Positions 46,274 to 55,990 of a DNA stretch of 64,000 nucleotides are shown here, piece by piece. The notes beneath the pieces were generated by a model, which saw only the letters and a list, made by a program, of their open reading frames with translations, did not search any database and was not told the DNA's origin. The translations under genes were made by a program, and so were the position numbers. The stretch's first letter is position 1. Each line of letters begins with the position of its first letter. Source of the stretch: Actinopolymorpha singaporensis (GTDB taxonomy: Bacteria > Actinomycetota > Actinomycetes > Propionibacteriales > Actinopolymorphaceae); NCBI RefSeq assembly GCF_900104745.1, contig NZ_LT629732.1, forward strand, positions 2,219,981-2,283,980. Reading direction: 5' to 3'.

Positions 46274-47677
46274 GTGACCGAGCCGCGAAACCCCGCAACG
46301 CACGGAAGTGCCGCCTCCCAGGCGTTGTTCGAACGTGCCCGTGTCGTCACTCCCGGTGGCGTCAACTCACCGGTCCGGGCGTTCCACGCCGTGGGCGGTA
46401 CGCCGAGGTTCGTCACCTCCGCGCGCGGGCCGTACCTCCTGGACGCCGACGGCAACGAGTACGTCGACCTGATCGGCTCGTGGGGCCCGATGATCCTCGG
46501 CCACGCCCACCCGGAGGTGGTGGCCGCGGCCACCCGCGCGGTGTCGGCGGGCACGTCCTACGGCACGCCCACCCGCCCGGAGGTGGAGCTGGCCGAGGAG
46601 ATCGTCGCCCGTACGCCGATCGAGCAGGTGAGATTCGTCTCGTCCGGCACCGAGGCCACCATGTCGGCGATCCGGCTGGCCCGGGGCGTCACCGGCCGGG
46701 CGAAGCTGGTGAAGTTCGCCGGGTGTTACCACGGTCACGTCGACGCGCTGCTGGCCTCCGCGGGGTCGGGGGTGGCGACGTTCGGGCACCCGGACTCCCC
46801 GGGCGTGACCGGTGCGCAGGCCGGCGACACCCTGGTCGTTCCGTACAACGACCGTGCGGCGGTGAGCGAGGTCTTCGCGAGGTACGGCGAGGAGATCGCG
46901 GCGATCATCACCGAGGCCGCGCCGGGCAACATGGGAGCGGTACCACCCGAGGACGGGTTCAACGAGTTCCTGGCGCGGACCGCGCACGAGCACGGGGCGT
47001 TGTTCATCTCGGACGAGGTGATGACGGGCTTCCGGGTGAGCCGTTCCGGTTGGTACGGCATCGACGGCGTGGCCGCCGACCTCGTGACGTTCGGCAAGGT
47101 GATGGGTGGCGGCTTCCCGGCCGCGGCGTTCGGCGGGAAGGCGGCCCACATGGAGCGGCTGTCCCCGGCCGGCCCCGTCTACCAGGCCGGCACGCTGGCG
47201 GGTAACCCCGTCGCCACCACGGCCGGGCTCACCACGCTGCGCCTGGCCGACGCGCAGGTCTACGCACACCTGGACAAGACGGCGGCCACCATCGCCGGAC
47301 TGGTCAGCGAGGCGCTGACCAAGGAGGGCGTACCCCACCTGCCGCAGTTCGCCGGGAACCTCTTCAGCATCTTCTTCGTAGACCCCACCGAGGTGCCGCG
47401 GGTCCGCAACTTCGACGACGCCCGCTCGCAGGCGCAGCACCGGTTCCGGGCGTTCTTCCACGCGATGCTCGACGGCGGGGTGCACCTGCCGCCGAGCGCG
47501 TTCGAGGTGTGGTTCGTCAGCGCCGCGCACGACGAGGAGGCGCTGGACCGCATCGCCTCCGCCCTGCCGGCCGCGGCCAGGGCAGCCGCTGCGGCCGAAC
47601 CCGATCCGGCCCCAGGAAGGCCAGCAGCCCAGCCAGCAGCCCCGACAGCCGACCCGACTCAGCAGGAGCGTTCGTGA
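46274..47677 (+). CDS. hemL: Glutamate-1-semialdehyde 2,1-aminomutase
   Basis: A 467-residue PLP enzyme making 5-aminolevulinate from the HemA product. [13 protein letters not shown] at the start, [39 protein letters not shown] and [11 protein letters not shown] (PLP Lys near 275) are typical. The last 30 residues are Ala/Pro low-complexity. GTG 46274 has GACAAT ending 6 nt upstream, so it may be leaderless. It leads an apparent operon running to CcsA. Confidence 0.96.
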   Translation: MTEPRNPATHGSAASQALFERARVVTPGGVNSPVRAFHAVGGTPRFVTSARGPYLLDADGNEYVDLIGSWGPMILGHAHPEVVAAATRAVSAGTSYGTPTRPEVELAEEIVARTPIEQVRFVSSGTEATMSAIRLARGVTGRAKLVKFAGCYHGHVDALLASAGSGVATFGHPDSPGVTGAQAGDTLVVPYNDRAAVSEVFARYGEEIAAIITEAAPGNMGAVPPEDGFNEFLARTAHEHGALFISDEVMTGFRVSRSGWYGIDGVAADLVTFGKVMGGGFPAAAFGGKAAHMERLSPAGPVYQAGTLAGNPVATTAGLTTLRLADAQVYAHLDKTAATIAGLVSEALTKEGVPHLPQFAGNLFSIFFVDPTEVPRVRNFDDARSQAQHRFRAFFHAMLDGGVHLPPSAFEVWFVSAAHDEEALDRIASALPAAARAAAAAEPDPAPGRPAAQPAAPTADPTQQERS

Positions 47678-48330
47678 GCCGAAGCCGCACCCTCGTCCAT
47701 CTGCTGCGCCACGGCGAGGTCGACAACCCGCAGAAGGTTCTCTACGGCCGGCTCCCCGGCTACCACCTGTCCGAGCTCGGGCGGGAGATGGCCGAGCGCG
47801 TCGCCGAGACCGTCGCGTCCCGGCCGATCACCCACCTGGTCGCCTCCCCGCTGGAGCGCGCGCAGGAGACGGCCCAGCCGATGGCCGACAAGCTGGGCCT
47901 GCCGATCAGCACCGACGAACGCCTGATCGAGGCGGGCAACCTGTTCGAGGGGCTGACGTTCGGGGTGGGCGACGGTTCGCTGCGCCGGCCGGACTCGTGG
48001 AAGCACCTGCGCAACCCCTTCCGGCCGTCGTGGGGCGAGCCCTACCGCGCGATCGTGGTGCGGATGCTTGCGGCGATGGCCGATGCGCGGACCGCCGCGG
48101 AGGGTGCGGAGGCGCTGCTCGTCTCCCACCAGCTGCCGATCTGGACGGTGCGGTCCTACGTCGAGGGCCGCCGCCTGTGGCACGACCCGCGCAAGCGTCA
48201 ATGCACGCTTGCCAGCCTGACGACGTTCACCTACGAGGACGGCCGGATCGTGTCCGTGGACTACTCCGAGCCGGCGGCGGACCTGCTGCCGGGCGGTCTG
48301 GCGGGCAAGAAGTTCGTCGCCGGGGCGTGA
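47674..48330 (+). CDS. Histidine phosphatase (phosphoglycerate mutase) family protein
   Basis: A 218-residue protein: [28 protein letters not shown] has the phosphohistidine [17 protein letters not shown] and [15 protein letters not shown] hold the second Arg and His. The substrate is unknown. GTG overlaps the hemL stop, with AGGAG 5 nt upstream. The gene lies between hemL and the cytochrome c maturation genes in many actinobacteria. Confidence 0.93.
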   Translation: MSRSRTLVHLLRHGEVDNPQKVLYGRLPGYHLSELGREMAERVAETVASRPITHLVASPLERAQETAQPMADKLGLPISTDERLIEAGNLFEGLTFGVGDGSLRRPDSWKHLRNPFRPSWGEPYRAIVVRMLAAMADARTAAEGAEALLVSHQLPIWTVRSYVEGRRLWHDPRKRQCTLASLTTFTYEDGRIVSVDYSEPAADLLPGGLAGKKFVAGA

Positions 48331-48343
48331 ACGTCAGCTGAGG

Positions 48344-49003
48344 ATGAACGGCGGTATGGGTTCCAGGTCACCGAGGCACCCGCGGGGCGCGCGGTCGCGC
48401 GCGCTCGCCGCGGTGGCGACGCTCGCCCTGCTGGGCGTGGCCGGACTCGCCGGTTGTTCTGGTGACGGCTCCGGCGGCGGAGGCGAGGGCGGCGACGGTT
48501 CGCGTTCGACCAACGCCACCACGAGGTTCGTCTCCGGCAGCGGCACCGTCACCACGATGCCGCCCGACGAACGCCGCCGGGCCCCGGCGGTCGCCGGGAC
48601 CACACTGGACGGCAAGCGGGTCGCACTCGCCGACTACCGCGGCAAGGTCGTCGTGCTGAACGTCTGGGGCTCCTGGTGCGCGCCCTGCCGCAAGGAGGCG
48701 CCCGACCTGGCCGCCGCCGCCCGCGCCCTGCGGGCCAAGGGCGTGGAGTTCCTCGGCATCAACACCCGGGACGTCTCCCGCCAACCGGCCCAGGCGTTCG
48801 TGCGTACCTTCGACGTGCCGTACCCGAGCATCTACGACCCGAACGGCGAACAGCTGCTGGGTTTCCGGGCGACGCTGCCGCCGAGCGCGATCCCTTCGAC
48901 GCTGGTGATCGACAAGCAGGGCCGGGTCGCCGCGCGGGTGCTCGGCAACGTCAGCCGGCGCACCCTCGAGCAACTCACCACCGACGTGACGGGGCTGCGG
49001 TGA
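48344..49003 (+). CDS. TlpA/ResA-like thiol-disulfide oxidoreductase, lipoprotein
   Basis: A 219-residue protein. The signal peptide ends in a lipobox (VAGLAGC, Cys near 38), followed by a Gly/Ser linker and an AhpC-TSA/redoxin domain with the active site GSWCAPCRKEAPDL. In cytochrome c maturation it keeps apocytochrome haem-binding Cys reduced outside the membrane. ATG 48344 or the in-frame ATG 48356 could start it. It overlaps ccdA by 4 nt. Confidence 0.94.
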   Translation: MNGGMGSRSPRHPRGARSRALAAVATLALLGVAGLAGCSGDGSGGGGEGGDGSRSTNATTRFVSGSGTVTTMPPDERRRAPAVAGTTLDGKRVALADYRGKVVVLNVWGSWCAPCRKEAPDLAAAARALRAKGVEFLGINTRDVSRQPAQAFVRTFDVPYPSIYDPNGEQLLGFRATLPPSAIPSTLVIDKQGRVAARVLGNVSRRTLEQLTTDVTGLR

Positions 49004-49845
49004 GCTGGCTCGCCCTGGCCGCGACCCACTCCGCGGGAGCCTCGCCGAACGCCTCGCTGCTGGCGTCCGCGGCGTCCGCGGCGGCCACCGCGACCTCCGT
49101 GGGCGACGGCTTCGCGCGTACGGCGCTGAACGGCTCGCTGATGCTGGCGATCCCGATCGCGGCGCTGGCCGGCCTGGTGTCCTTCCTGTCCCCGTGCGTG
49201 CTGCCGCTGGTGCCGGGCTACCTGTCCTACGTCACCGGGCTCACCGGCGCCGACCTGGCATCGGCACGGCGCGGCCGGATGCTGGCCGGCGCGCTGTTGT
49301 TCGTACTCGGCTTCGCGGCGGTGTTCGTCTCCATCGGCGCGGTGTTCGGCGTGGTGGGCAACTTCCTCGCTGTCAACGCCGGCTTGCTCACCCGGATCCT
49401 GGGCGTGGTGGCGATCCTGCTCGGCTTGGCGTTCGTCGGACTCGTGCCCTGGCTGCAACGCGACGTACGGGTGCACAAGGTGCCGGCGGTCGGGCTGGCT
49501 GCGGCGCCGCTGCTCGGCGTGCTGTTCGGCCTGGGCTGGACGCCGTGCGTCGGCCCGACGCTCGGCGTGGCGGCGACGCTCGCGGTCAACGAGGGGACCG
49601 CCGGGCGCGGCTCGCTGCTGATGCTCGCGTACGCGCTCGGTCTCGGTGTGCCGTTCGTCCTCGTGGCGCTCGGCTTCCGGAGGGTGCTGGGCGGGCTGTC
49701 CTGGGTGCGCCGCCACCACGTGTGGGTGACCCGGGCCGGCGGCGCGCTGCTGATCCTGGTCGGCCTGGCCATGGTCACCGGGGCCTGGGACGCCGTGATC
49801 GGCCCGCTGCGGCAGTGGGCGAGCAACTTCCTGACGGTGGTGTGA
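49000..49845 (+). CDS. ccdA: Cytochrome c biogenesis protein CcdA
   Basis: A 281-residue membrane protein with six helices. SFLSPCVLPLVPGYLSYVTG and LGWTPCVGPTLGVAATLA carry the two redox Cys. It passes electrons across the membrane to the TlpA-like protein. The first about 40 residues (an Ala/Ser-rich stretch) are unusual for the family. GTG overlaps the upstream stop. Confidence 0.94.
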   Translation: MSWLALAATHSAGASPNASLLASAASAAATATSVGDGFARTALNGSLMLAIPIAALAGLVSFLSPCVLPLVPGYLSYVTGLTGADLASARRGRMLAGALLFVLGFAAVFVSIGAVFGVVGNFLAVNAGLLTRILGVVAILLGLAFVGLVPWLQRDVRVHKVPAVGLAAAPLLGVLFGLGWTPCVGPTLGVAATLAVNEGTAGRGSLLMLAYALGLGVPFVLVALGFRRVLGGLSWVRRHHVWVTRAGGALLILVGLAMVTGAWDAVIGPLRQWASNFLTVV

Positions 49846-49848
49846 CGG

Positions 49849-51606
49849 ATGGCTTCGACGCAGGAACGCGAGCGCGAGCGCCAGGCGCCGGCGGCCAAGG
49901 ACGCGCCGCCGCTCGGCCCACGGGAGCTGGCCCGCTGGGTGTGGCGGCAGCTGACGTCGATGCGTACCGCCCTCATCCTGTTGTTCCTGCTGGCGGTGGC
50001 GTCCATCCCCGGCACGCTCATCCCGCAGCGCCGGATCAACCCGGTGACCGTGGCGGAGTTCGTCCGCAACAACCCCGGGCTGTCCCGGTGGTACGAACGG
50101 TTCGGGCTGTTCGATGTGTTCGGCTCGCCGTGGTTCGGCGCGATCTACCTGCTGTTGCTGGTGTCCCTGCTCGGCTGCATCCTGCCGCGCACGCTCGCCC
50201 ACTGGCGGCTGATCCGGTCCCGGCCGCCGGTCGCGCCGCGCCGCCTGGAGCGGCTGTCGGTGCATCGGTCCTGGACCACCGACACCCCGCCCGACCAGGT
50301 GCTCGCTGCCGCCCGGGAGCGCCTGCGCGCGGCGCGGTACCGCGTGGTGGCCGATGAGGCGCCCGTCGGATCGCCCGGGTCTTCGGGGTCTTCCGGGTCC
50401 GCCGGCTCGGCCGGCTCGGCCGGCTCGTCACTGTCCGCCGAACGCGGCTACCTGCGCGAGGTCGGCAACCTCCTCTTCCACATGGCGATCGTCGTGGTGC
50501 TGGTCGGCGTGGCCATCGGCAGCCTGTTCGGGTTCCGCGGCACCGTGCTGGTCGTCGTCGGCAACGGCTTCGCCAACACCGTGACGCAGTACGACGGCTA
50601 CCAGAGCGGCGGGTTGTTCAAGGAGAGCCGGCTGGCGCCGTTCTCGTTCACCGTGAAGAGCTTCAGGGTGAAGTTCGCCACCAACGGCGAGGAGAGCGGT
50701 TCGCCACGATCGTTCGACGCGGCGCTGGCGTACGCCCCGCGCCCGGGTGCCACCATCCGCGACTACCACCTGCGGATCAACCACCCCCTGCACGTGGACG
50801 GTACGCAGATCCACCTGAGCGGCCACGGGTACGCGCCACGGTTCACCGTCCGCGACGGCACCGGAAAGGTGGCGTTCTCCGGGCCGGTGCCGTTCCTGCC
50901 ACAGGACGCTAACTTCTCCTCCACCGGCGTGGTGAAGGTGCCCGACGCCCGGCCCAAGCAGTTCGGGTTCGAGGGCTTCTTCCTGCCGACGGGGATGATC
51001 GACCAGCAGCGCGGCCCGATCTCGGCGTTCCCGGACGCGCTGCGGCCGATGGTGTTCCTCACCGGGTACACCGGCAACCTCGGCCTCGACGAGGGTGTGC
51101 CGCAGTCGGTGTACAGCCTGGACAAGACCCGGCTGACCCAGCTCGAGGGCGGGGACGGCCCCTGGCGCAAGTCGCTGGAGCCCGGGCAGACCGCCTCACT
51201 GCCCGGCGGGGGCAGCATCCGCTTCGACGGCTACACCCGCTGGGTCAACCTCCAGATCAGCAGCAATCCAGGTGCGCCGGTGGCGCTGGTGGGCGCGGTG
51301 CTAGCACTGGCCGGGTTGCTACTATCCCTTGTAGTACGTCGCCGCCGGGTATGGGTGCGAGTCGGCACAGACGACGGGCGTACCGTGGTCGCGATCGCCG
51401 GCATGGACAAGGGCGAACGGCTCAGCTCCCGCGCACCGGGCGTGGCCCGGGCGGCACCCGACGAGGGAGACCGCGCCGAGCGGGAGGGGCGGTCCGGCCC
51501 GGCCGGCGCCGACGACGGTGAGACGCGCGACCTCGCCGTCGAGATCGACAGAATCGCCGCGGACCTTCCCGGTCGTGCGGCCCCGGCCGGGGAGGAATCA
51601 CCGTGA
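49849..51606 (+). CDS. resB: Cytochrome c biogenesis protein ResB (system II)
   Basis: A 585-residue protein. Membrane segments lie near residues 38-58, 95-115, 212-232 and 475-500, with a large extracytoplasmic part. LRTALILLFLLAVASIPGTLIPQR is the family start (ILLFLLAVASIPGTLIPQ) and LRINHPLHVDGTQIHLSGHGY the central block. A Gly/Ser/Ala repeat (about 176-195) interrupts a loop. With CcsA it forms the haem-handling synthetase that attaches haem to apocytochromes. Confidence 0.94.
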   Translation: MASTQERERERQAPAAKDAPPLGPRELARWVWRQLTSMRTALILLFLLAVASIPGTLIPQRRINPVTVAEFVRNNPGLSRWYERFGLFDVFGSPWFGAIYLLLLVSLLGCILPRTLAHWRLIRSRPPVAPRRLERLSVHRSWTTDTPPDQVLAAARERLRAARYRVVADEAPVGSPGSSGSSGSAGSAGSAGSSLSAERGYLREVGNLLFHMAIVVVLVGVAIGSLFGFRGTVLVVVGNGFANTVTQYDGYQSGGLFKESRLAPFSFTVKSFRVKFATNGEESGSPRSFDAALAYAPRPGATIRDYHLRINHPLHVDGTQIHLSGHGYAPRFTVRDGTGKVAFSGPVPFLPQDANFSSTGVVKVPDARPKQFGFEGFFLPTGMIDQQRGPISAFPDALRPMVFLTGYTGNLGLDEGVPQSVYSLDKTRLTQLEGGDGPWRKSLEPGQTASLPGGGSIRFDGYTRWVNLQISSNPGAPVALVGAVLALAGLLLSLVVRRRRVWVRVGTDDGRTVVAIAGMDKGERLSSRAPGVARAAPDEGDRAEREGRSGPAGADDGETRDLAVEIDRIAADLPGRAAPAGEESP

Positions 51607-52634
51607 GTTCGTTGCTCGCGAGCTTGTCGGACAACTTCGTCTACGCCTCGACGGCGGTCATCGCGCTGGCGATGCTGGCGCACGCGGCCGAGTGGGCGTT
51701 CCGCCGCGAACGCCGTACCTCCGGCCGGGCGGAACAGTCAGCGGCTGTGCGTGGCGAGACAAGCGGCGCGTCCACGGCGGCAGCGCAGTCGTCCGCCGAC
51801 GACTCCGGCGCGGGTGAGTCCGGTGGCGGGGTGGCCGTGCTGGAACGCGAGCAGGCGCCGGACGGCGGAGGCGTCGACCGGGCCGACCTGTTCGCCCGGA
51901 TCGGTGTGGCGCTGACGATCCTGTCCACCGGCCTGCTCGGCGCGGGTGTGCTGTGCCGGGGATTCGCGGCCGGCCGGGTGCCGTGGAGCAACCTGTACGA
52001 GTTCTCGATCACCGGCAGCTTCGTGATCATGGTCGTCTACCTCGTGTCGCTTCGGAAGCTGCGCACGAACTTCCTCGGGCTGCCGCTGACCGGGTTCGTC
52101 CTGGTCCTGCTCACGGTGGCCATCTCGGTGCTCTACATCCCGGTGACCGGCCTGATCCCCGCCCTGCAGTCCTACTGGCTGGTCATCCACGTCTCCGCCG
52201 CCTGCCTGGCCACCGGCATCTTCACCCTGGGCGCCGTTGCCAGCGCCCTGCAGATCTTCAAGGCCCGCTACGAACGCCGGGTGGCCGAGGGTCGCCGTAC
52301 CCCCGGCGGCTACCTCGCCCAGCTTCCGTCCGCGCAGGCCATCGACCGGGTGGCGTACCGGCTGAACGCGTTCGCGTTCCCGATCTGGACGTTCGCCCTG
52401 ATCGCCGGAGCGGTGTGGGCGGCGGCGGCCTGGGGCCGCTACTGGGGCTGGGACCCCAAGGAGACCTGGATGTTCATCACCTGGGTCTGCTACGCCGCCT
52501 ACCTGCACGCACGGTCGACGGCCGGGTGGCGGACCAAGGTGTCGGGGATCGCGCTGGTGTCCTACGCCGCGCTGGTGTTCAACCTGGTCGGCGTCAACTT
52601 CTTCATCTCCGGCCTGCACTCCTACGCCATGTAG
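51603..52634 (+). CDS. Cytochrome c biogenesis protein CcsA/CcsB (system II haem channel)
   Basis: A 343-residue polytopic protein. The tryptophan-rich WWD-type motif WGRYWGWDPKETWMFITW is complete, and conserved His residues lie in external loops (IHVSAACL, LHARSTAG). A variable Ser/Ala/Asp linker (about 40-85) follows the first helix. It conducts haem and, with ResB, joins it to CXXCH motifs. GTG overlaps the resB stop, closing the operon. Confidence 0.95.
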   Translation: MSSLLASLSDNFVYASTAVIALAMLAHAAEWAFRRERRTSGRAEQSAAVRGETSGASTAAAQSSADDSGAGESGGGVAVLEREQAPDGGGVDRADLFARIGVALTILSTGLLGAGVLCRGFAAGRVPWSNLYEFSITGSFVIMVVYLVSLRKLRTNFLGLPLTGFVLVLLTVAISVLYIPVTGLIPALQSYWLVIHVSAACLATGIFTLGAVASALQIFKARYERRVAEGRRTPGGYLAQLPSAQAIDRVAYRLNAFAFPIWTFALIAGAVWAAAAWGRYWGWDPKETWMFITWVCYAAYLHARSTAGWRTKVSGIALVSYAALVFNLVGVNFFISGLHSYAM

Positions 52635-52729
52635 GTCAGGCAGGTCCGGCCCCCGATCCGCGCGCGATGATCCGTCGGCACGTCCGATCCGTACAAGGCC
52701 CGCCGGTGAGTCGCGGGCAGGCTTGTCCC

Positions 52730-53734
52730 ATGGTTGATCTGTCCGCCGCGAACGACTTCGTCGCCACCCACGCCCGGCTGCTCGAACGCCGCCGGTTCGG
52801 CCTCCTGACCGGGCAGGCCACGCCCGCGCAGGTGGTGACCGCCCTGATGGCCTACCGCAACCCCGACGGCGGGTTCGGCTCGGGGCTCGAACCCGACCTG
52901 CGCTCGGCGAGCAGCCAGCCGGTCGGCGCACTGGGCGCGTTCGAGGTGCTGGGCGAACTGGCGACGACAGCTGGCGCGATCGTGGAGCCCGGCCTGGTGG
53001 CACAGACGATGGACTGGCTGGACTCGGTGACCCGCTCCGACGGCGGCGTGCCGTTCGTTCTGCCCAGCGCGGCGGACGCGGCGTACGCACCCCAGTGGAC
53101 GCCCGAACCCGATCCCGGTTCTTCCCTGCATCTGACCGCCGCGGTCGCCGCCGGCGCGCACCGGATCGCGGGAGCCGGCTCGAAGTCCGACGTGAGTGGC
53201 GGCGTGGGTTCCGGTCCGGCCGCCCATCCCTGGTTGCGCCGGGCGACCGGCTACTGCTGGAGCCGGCTCACAGACGGCTACCGCCCTGCGCACGCCATCG
53301 AACTCCGTTACGTCGTGGAGTTCCTCGATGCCGTGCCCGACCGCGAGCGGGCCCGCGCGGTGCTGGAATCGACGATCCGACCGCACGTGCCCGCGGGCGG
53401 GGACCTCGCGGTCGCCGGCGGCGCGGAGGGTGAACGGCAGACCACCACCGACCTCAGCCCGCTACCGGACGCCGCGTCCCGCGCGCTGTTCGACCCGCGC
53501 GCGGTCGACCGCGACCTCTCCCTGCTGGCGGCCGGGCAGCGCGCCGACGGCGGCTGGACGGTCGACTGGGCGCCGTTCTCGGAGCTCTCCGACCTGGAGT
53601 GGCGCGGGATCGTCACCGTCCGCACGCTGCGGGTGCTGGCCGCGAACGGGCGGGTCGACCTGCCGGGCGTCCCCGGCGGTGCTGCCCGGGCACGTCGCGA
53701 TCAGGGGAACGACGATCAGGAGAACGCGGGGTAG
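52730..53734 (+). CDS. Prenyltransferase/squalene-oxidase alpha-toroid repeat protein
   Basis: A 334-residue protein of alternating helices with three QW-like repeats: AYRNPDGGFGSGLEPDLR, DSVTRSDGGVPFVLP and AGQRADGGWTVDW. No cyclase DxDD motif was found, so enzymatic activity is unproven. CAGGCT lies 6 nt before the ATG. Its last 19 nt overlap the 3' end of the convergent kinase-like gene. Confidence 0.85.
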   Translation: MVDLSAANDFVATHARLLERRRFGLLTGQATPAQVVTALMAYRNPDGGFGSGLEPDLRSASSQPVGALGAFEVLGELATTAGAIVEPGLVAQTMDWLDSVTRSDGGVPFVLPSAADAAYAPQWTPEPDPGSSLHLTAAVAAGAHRIAGAGSKSDVSGGVGSGPAAHPWLRRATGYCWSRLTDGYRPAHAIELRYVVEFLDAVPDRERARAVLESTIRPHVPAGGDLAVAGGAEGERQTTTDLSPLPDAASRALFDPRAVDRDLSLLAAGQRADGGWTVDWAPFSELSDLEWRGIVTVRTLRVLAANGRVDLPGVPGGAARARRDQGNDDQENAG

Positions 53735-55029
53735 ATCGGCAGCAGCCCGACCCCCGGCCAGGCGCGCCGGGTGGCCGCCCGCAGTGTGCCCGCGAGGTCA
53801 CCCAGTGCCGCAAGGCTGGGTTGACGGCGGGCGGCGTCGGCCAGGTTGTCCAACCGGAGTACGCAGAGCTCGCGGTGTGAGGGCAGGTCGAACGCCCACG
53901 CGTCGAACCTCCGCCGGTCGGCGCCCTCGGCCGTGGCGGCTCGGGGAAGCAGCCAGGAAAGCACCTGCAGCGCCCAGTACGCCTGGCAGGCGTCGAGCGC
54001 GGTGTCGAAGTCGCTGCCGCTCACGTCCCGGCCCGCCTCGGCGAGCCGCCGCCGGTAGCGGTCCACGAGCACGTCCGGCAGCCCGTCCGGCAACCGGCGT
54101 ACACACCAGCAGGTGGGCATGACGGTGCGCACGTAGGCGAGGTCGAGGAGCGCGTGCCGGAAGCTGCCGAACTCCAGGTCGAACAACCGCACCGTGCCGT
54201 CCTCGCCGACGTGGTTGTTGTCGGGGCAGCAGTCGTTCGGGCTGTACGCCTGCCAGGACGGCGCCGCCAGCGTCTCCTCGATCCAGTCGACCGCGGCAAG
54301 GGCGGCGTCGTCGACGGCGGCGGCGAGACCGGGGTGGGTGCCGAGGCCAGCGCAGGGGCCTGCGTCGAGGTCGGCCAGCGCGGGGACGAGCTTGGTGCGT
54401 ACGTCCTGCCCGATGCTGTCACCGGGCGCGGGTGTGCCGAACCGCGCGCGCAGCCGGGCGTACTCCTCGTCCCGGCCGAAGCTGGCCAGGTGGACCCGGG
54501 CGAGGGCGTCCACGTAACCGGCCATCCCGGTCCGGGCCGGCTCGGCACTCTCGCGCACCAGGATGTCGGCGAGGCTGCGGTCGGGGCCGAGGTCCTCGAT
54601 CAGGATGAAGCCGAGTTCGGCGTCTCCCCCGTAGAAGGTGGGGGTTCCGCCCTTCACCGGAACGGAGGACAGGAACTCCAGCCCGGACCACTCGTTCCAC
54701 AGCCGGTTGGCCGGGCTCCAGAAGTCGGTCGAGGTCCGGTCGAACTCGCCGTCGTCGCCCCGATGCGCCACCTTCACCACGGCTGAAGGGAACGGCGCGC
54801 CGGCGACGACCAGCCGGGCGACGTGCGCATGCCCGTCCACGCGAAGCGGCTCGTACCCCGTCACGCGGACAGGTGATCCGAGGTGGTCGCTCAGCAGAGT
54901 GGCCGCGCGGGCCGCGACACCAGCCGGCAGGTGGTCGCCGAGGGACGTCTCGGCCTGGTCCGCCTCGGCGGCCGCGGGGGAGTCGGGCGCGGGCTCGTCG
55001 GGCGCTGTCTTCGACGACGGCGGGATCAT
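53716..55029 (-). CDS. Aminoglycoside/choline phosphotransferase-like protein
   Basis: A 437-residue protein. An N-lobe has AVVKVAH with the ATP-binding Lys, and LGFILIEDLGPD is the hinge. The catalytic loop reads PNDCCPDNNHV, where the usual HGDxxxxN has lost its His and Gly but keeps Asp and Asn. LFDLEFGSF is the metal-binding equivalent. The substrate is unknown. The ATG has TACCCT 6 nt upstream (55036-55041), a leaderless layout. It is convergent with the toroid gene. Confidence 0.85.
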   Translation of the reverse strand: MIPPSSKTAPDEPAPDSPAAAEADQAETSLGDHLPAGVAARAATLLSDHLGSPVRVTGYEPLRVDGHAHVARLVVAGAPFPSAVVKVAHRGDDGEFDRTSTDFWSPANRLWNEWSGLEFLSSVPVKGGTPTFYGGDAELGFILIEDLGPDRSLADILVRESAEPARTGMAGYVDALARVHLASFGRDEEYARLRARFGTPAPGDSIGQDVRTKLVPALADLDAGPCAGLGTHPGLAAAVDDAALAAVDWIEETLAAPSWQAYSPNDCCPDNNHVGEDGTVRLFDLEFGSFRHALLDLAYVRTVMPTCWCVRRLPDGLPDVLVDRYRRRLAEAGRDVSGSDFDTALDACQAYWALQVLSWLLPRAATAEGADRRRFDAWAFDLPSHRELCVLRLDNLADAARRQPSLAALGDLAGTLRAATRRAWPGVGLLPIYPAFS

Positions 55030-55079
55030 CGCCGCAGGGTAGGCCCCGTGAGCCGCCCGCGGTAGCGGATTTTGCCGCC

Positions 55080-55469
55080 TCAGGCGCGAGCGCTCCCGGT
55101 GGGGCCGGGCCCCTCGCCCTCGTCGCGGCCGAGTTCGCGTTCGCGGCGTTCGAGGTCGGCCTGCCACTGGCGCAGCCGGTCGTCCTCGGACTTCTGCCGC
55201 ATCCGGGCGAGCCGGGCGAGGAACTCGGGGTCGTCGTCAGGCGCCAGCGGCTGGCCGGGCCGGAGCGCGGGCCGGCCGGACGTGCCGCCCTCGACGGGCC
55301 GGCCGAACGTCAGCCAGCCGAGCGGTCCGGCGTACGGCAGAAACGTGATGACGAGCGCCCACGCCCATCGGGGCAGCGCCCGAATCCTGTCGGATCGGCT
55401 CTGCGCGAGGTCGACCAGGCAGTAGACGAGCAGGACGAGGGCGATGAGGACGGGTAGTACGCGGAGCAC
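55080..55469 (-). CDS. PLDc_N domain membrane protein
   Basis: A 129-residue protein with two N-terminal membrane helices (VLPVLIALVLLVYCLVDL and ALVITFLPYAGPLGWLTF) separated by a basic loop; this is the phospholipase D nuclease N-terminal domain. A charged, probably coiled-coil tail follows. The domain occurs near menaquinone genes in many actinobacteria; men genes lie 6 kb away. GGGAGGGGG precedes the GTG. Confidence 0.87.
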   Translation of the reverse strand: MLRVLPVLIALVLLVYCLVDLAQSRSDRIRALPRWAWALVITFLPYAGPLGWLTFGRPVEGGTSGRPALRPGQPLAPDDDPEFLARLARMRQKSEDDRLRQWQADLERRERELGRDEGEGPGPTGSARA

Positions 55470-55590
55470 CGAACCCCCTCCCGGACGGCTGTGGGGCGAA
55501 GTTATCCCCGAGGGTAGCCGTCCGGGAGGCTGGAGGCCCGTGGTCCTCGAGGCGACTGGTTCGGTGCGGGCCCGGTCCGCCGCGGCCGGC

Positions 55591-55660
55591 CCAGCGCGAT
55601 CAGGCCAGCGCGATCGGGCCAGCGCGATCAGGCCAGCGCGATCGGGTCAGCGCGATCGGG
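55591..55660. repeat. Five tandem copies of a 14-bp unit
   Basis: The unit CCAGCGCGATCRGG is repeated five times without gaps, alternating A and G at position 12, so a 28-bp higher-order unit is visible. It lies in the intergenic region 55470-55687, where no gene was seen. Confidence 0.9.
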
Positions 55661-55687
55661 TCGGCCTGCCGGATCAGTGAGCCTGCT

Positions 55688-55873
55688 TCAGCGCGACCAG
55701 CGGACGAAGCGGCGGAACCGGTGGCCCATGCGGCCGGCCGTCGCGGAGGCCTGCAGGTCGGCCGTAAGCGAACCCTGCGAGGGTGTGGGGACGCGACGGG
55801 AGGTCGCGAGCGAGGTGGTGCCGAGGTGCGGAAGCTGACGGAGCGTCGGGAACTCCGGGGAACCGATGAACAT
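55688..55873 (-). CDS. Possible small basic protein (61 residues), unrecognised
   Basis: ATG 55873 opens a 61-codon frame ending at TGA 55690-55688. Third codon positions are about 85% G/C, as in neighbouring real genes. The sequence starts MFIGSPEFPTLRQLPHLG and ends in an Arg/Trp-rich MGHRFRRFVRWSR. AAGGGG lies about 12 nt upstream, which is long. It is divergent from the Lrp gene across an AT-richer promoter region (55875-55990). No family recognised. Confidence 0.5.
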   Translation of the reverse strand: MFIGSPEFPTLRQLPHLGTTSLATSRRVPTPSQGSLTADLQASATAGRMGHRFRRFVRWSR

Positions 55874-55990
55874 TTGGTGGTTGTGCCCCTTGGATCGTTG
55901 CTGTATCGAGGCGTACGTCGATGATTCTAAGGTTGCGGCCGGGAAACGCCAATAAATTACGTGTCGATCGCCAAGGCGCGGAGGATTTCG

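Noticed and set aside
55674-55952. 92-codon minus-strand frame overlapping the 61-codon candidate
   Set aside because: Its codon pattern is poorer and the 61-codon frame explains the third-position bias better.
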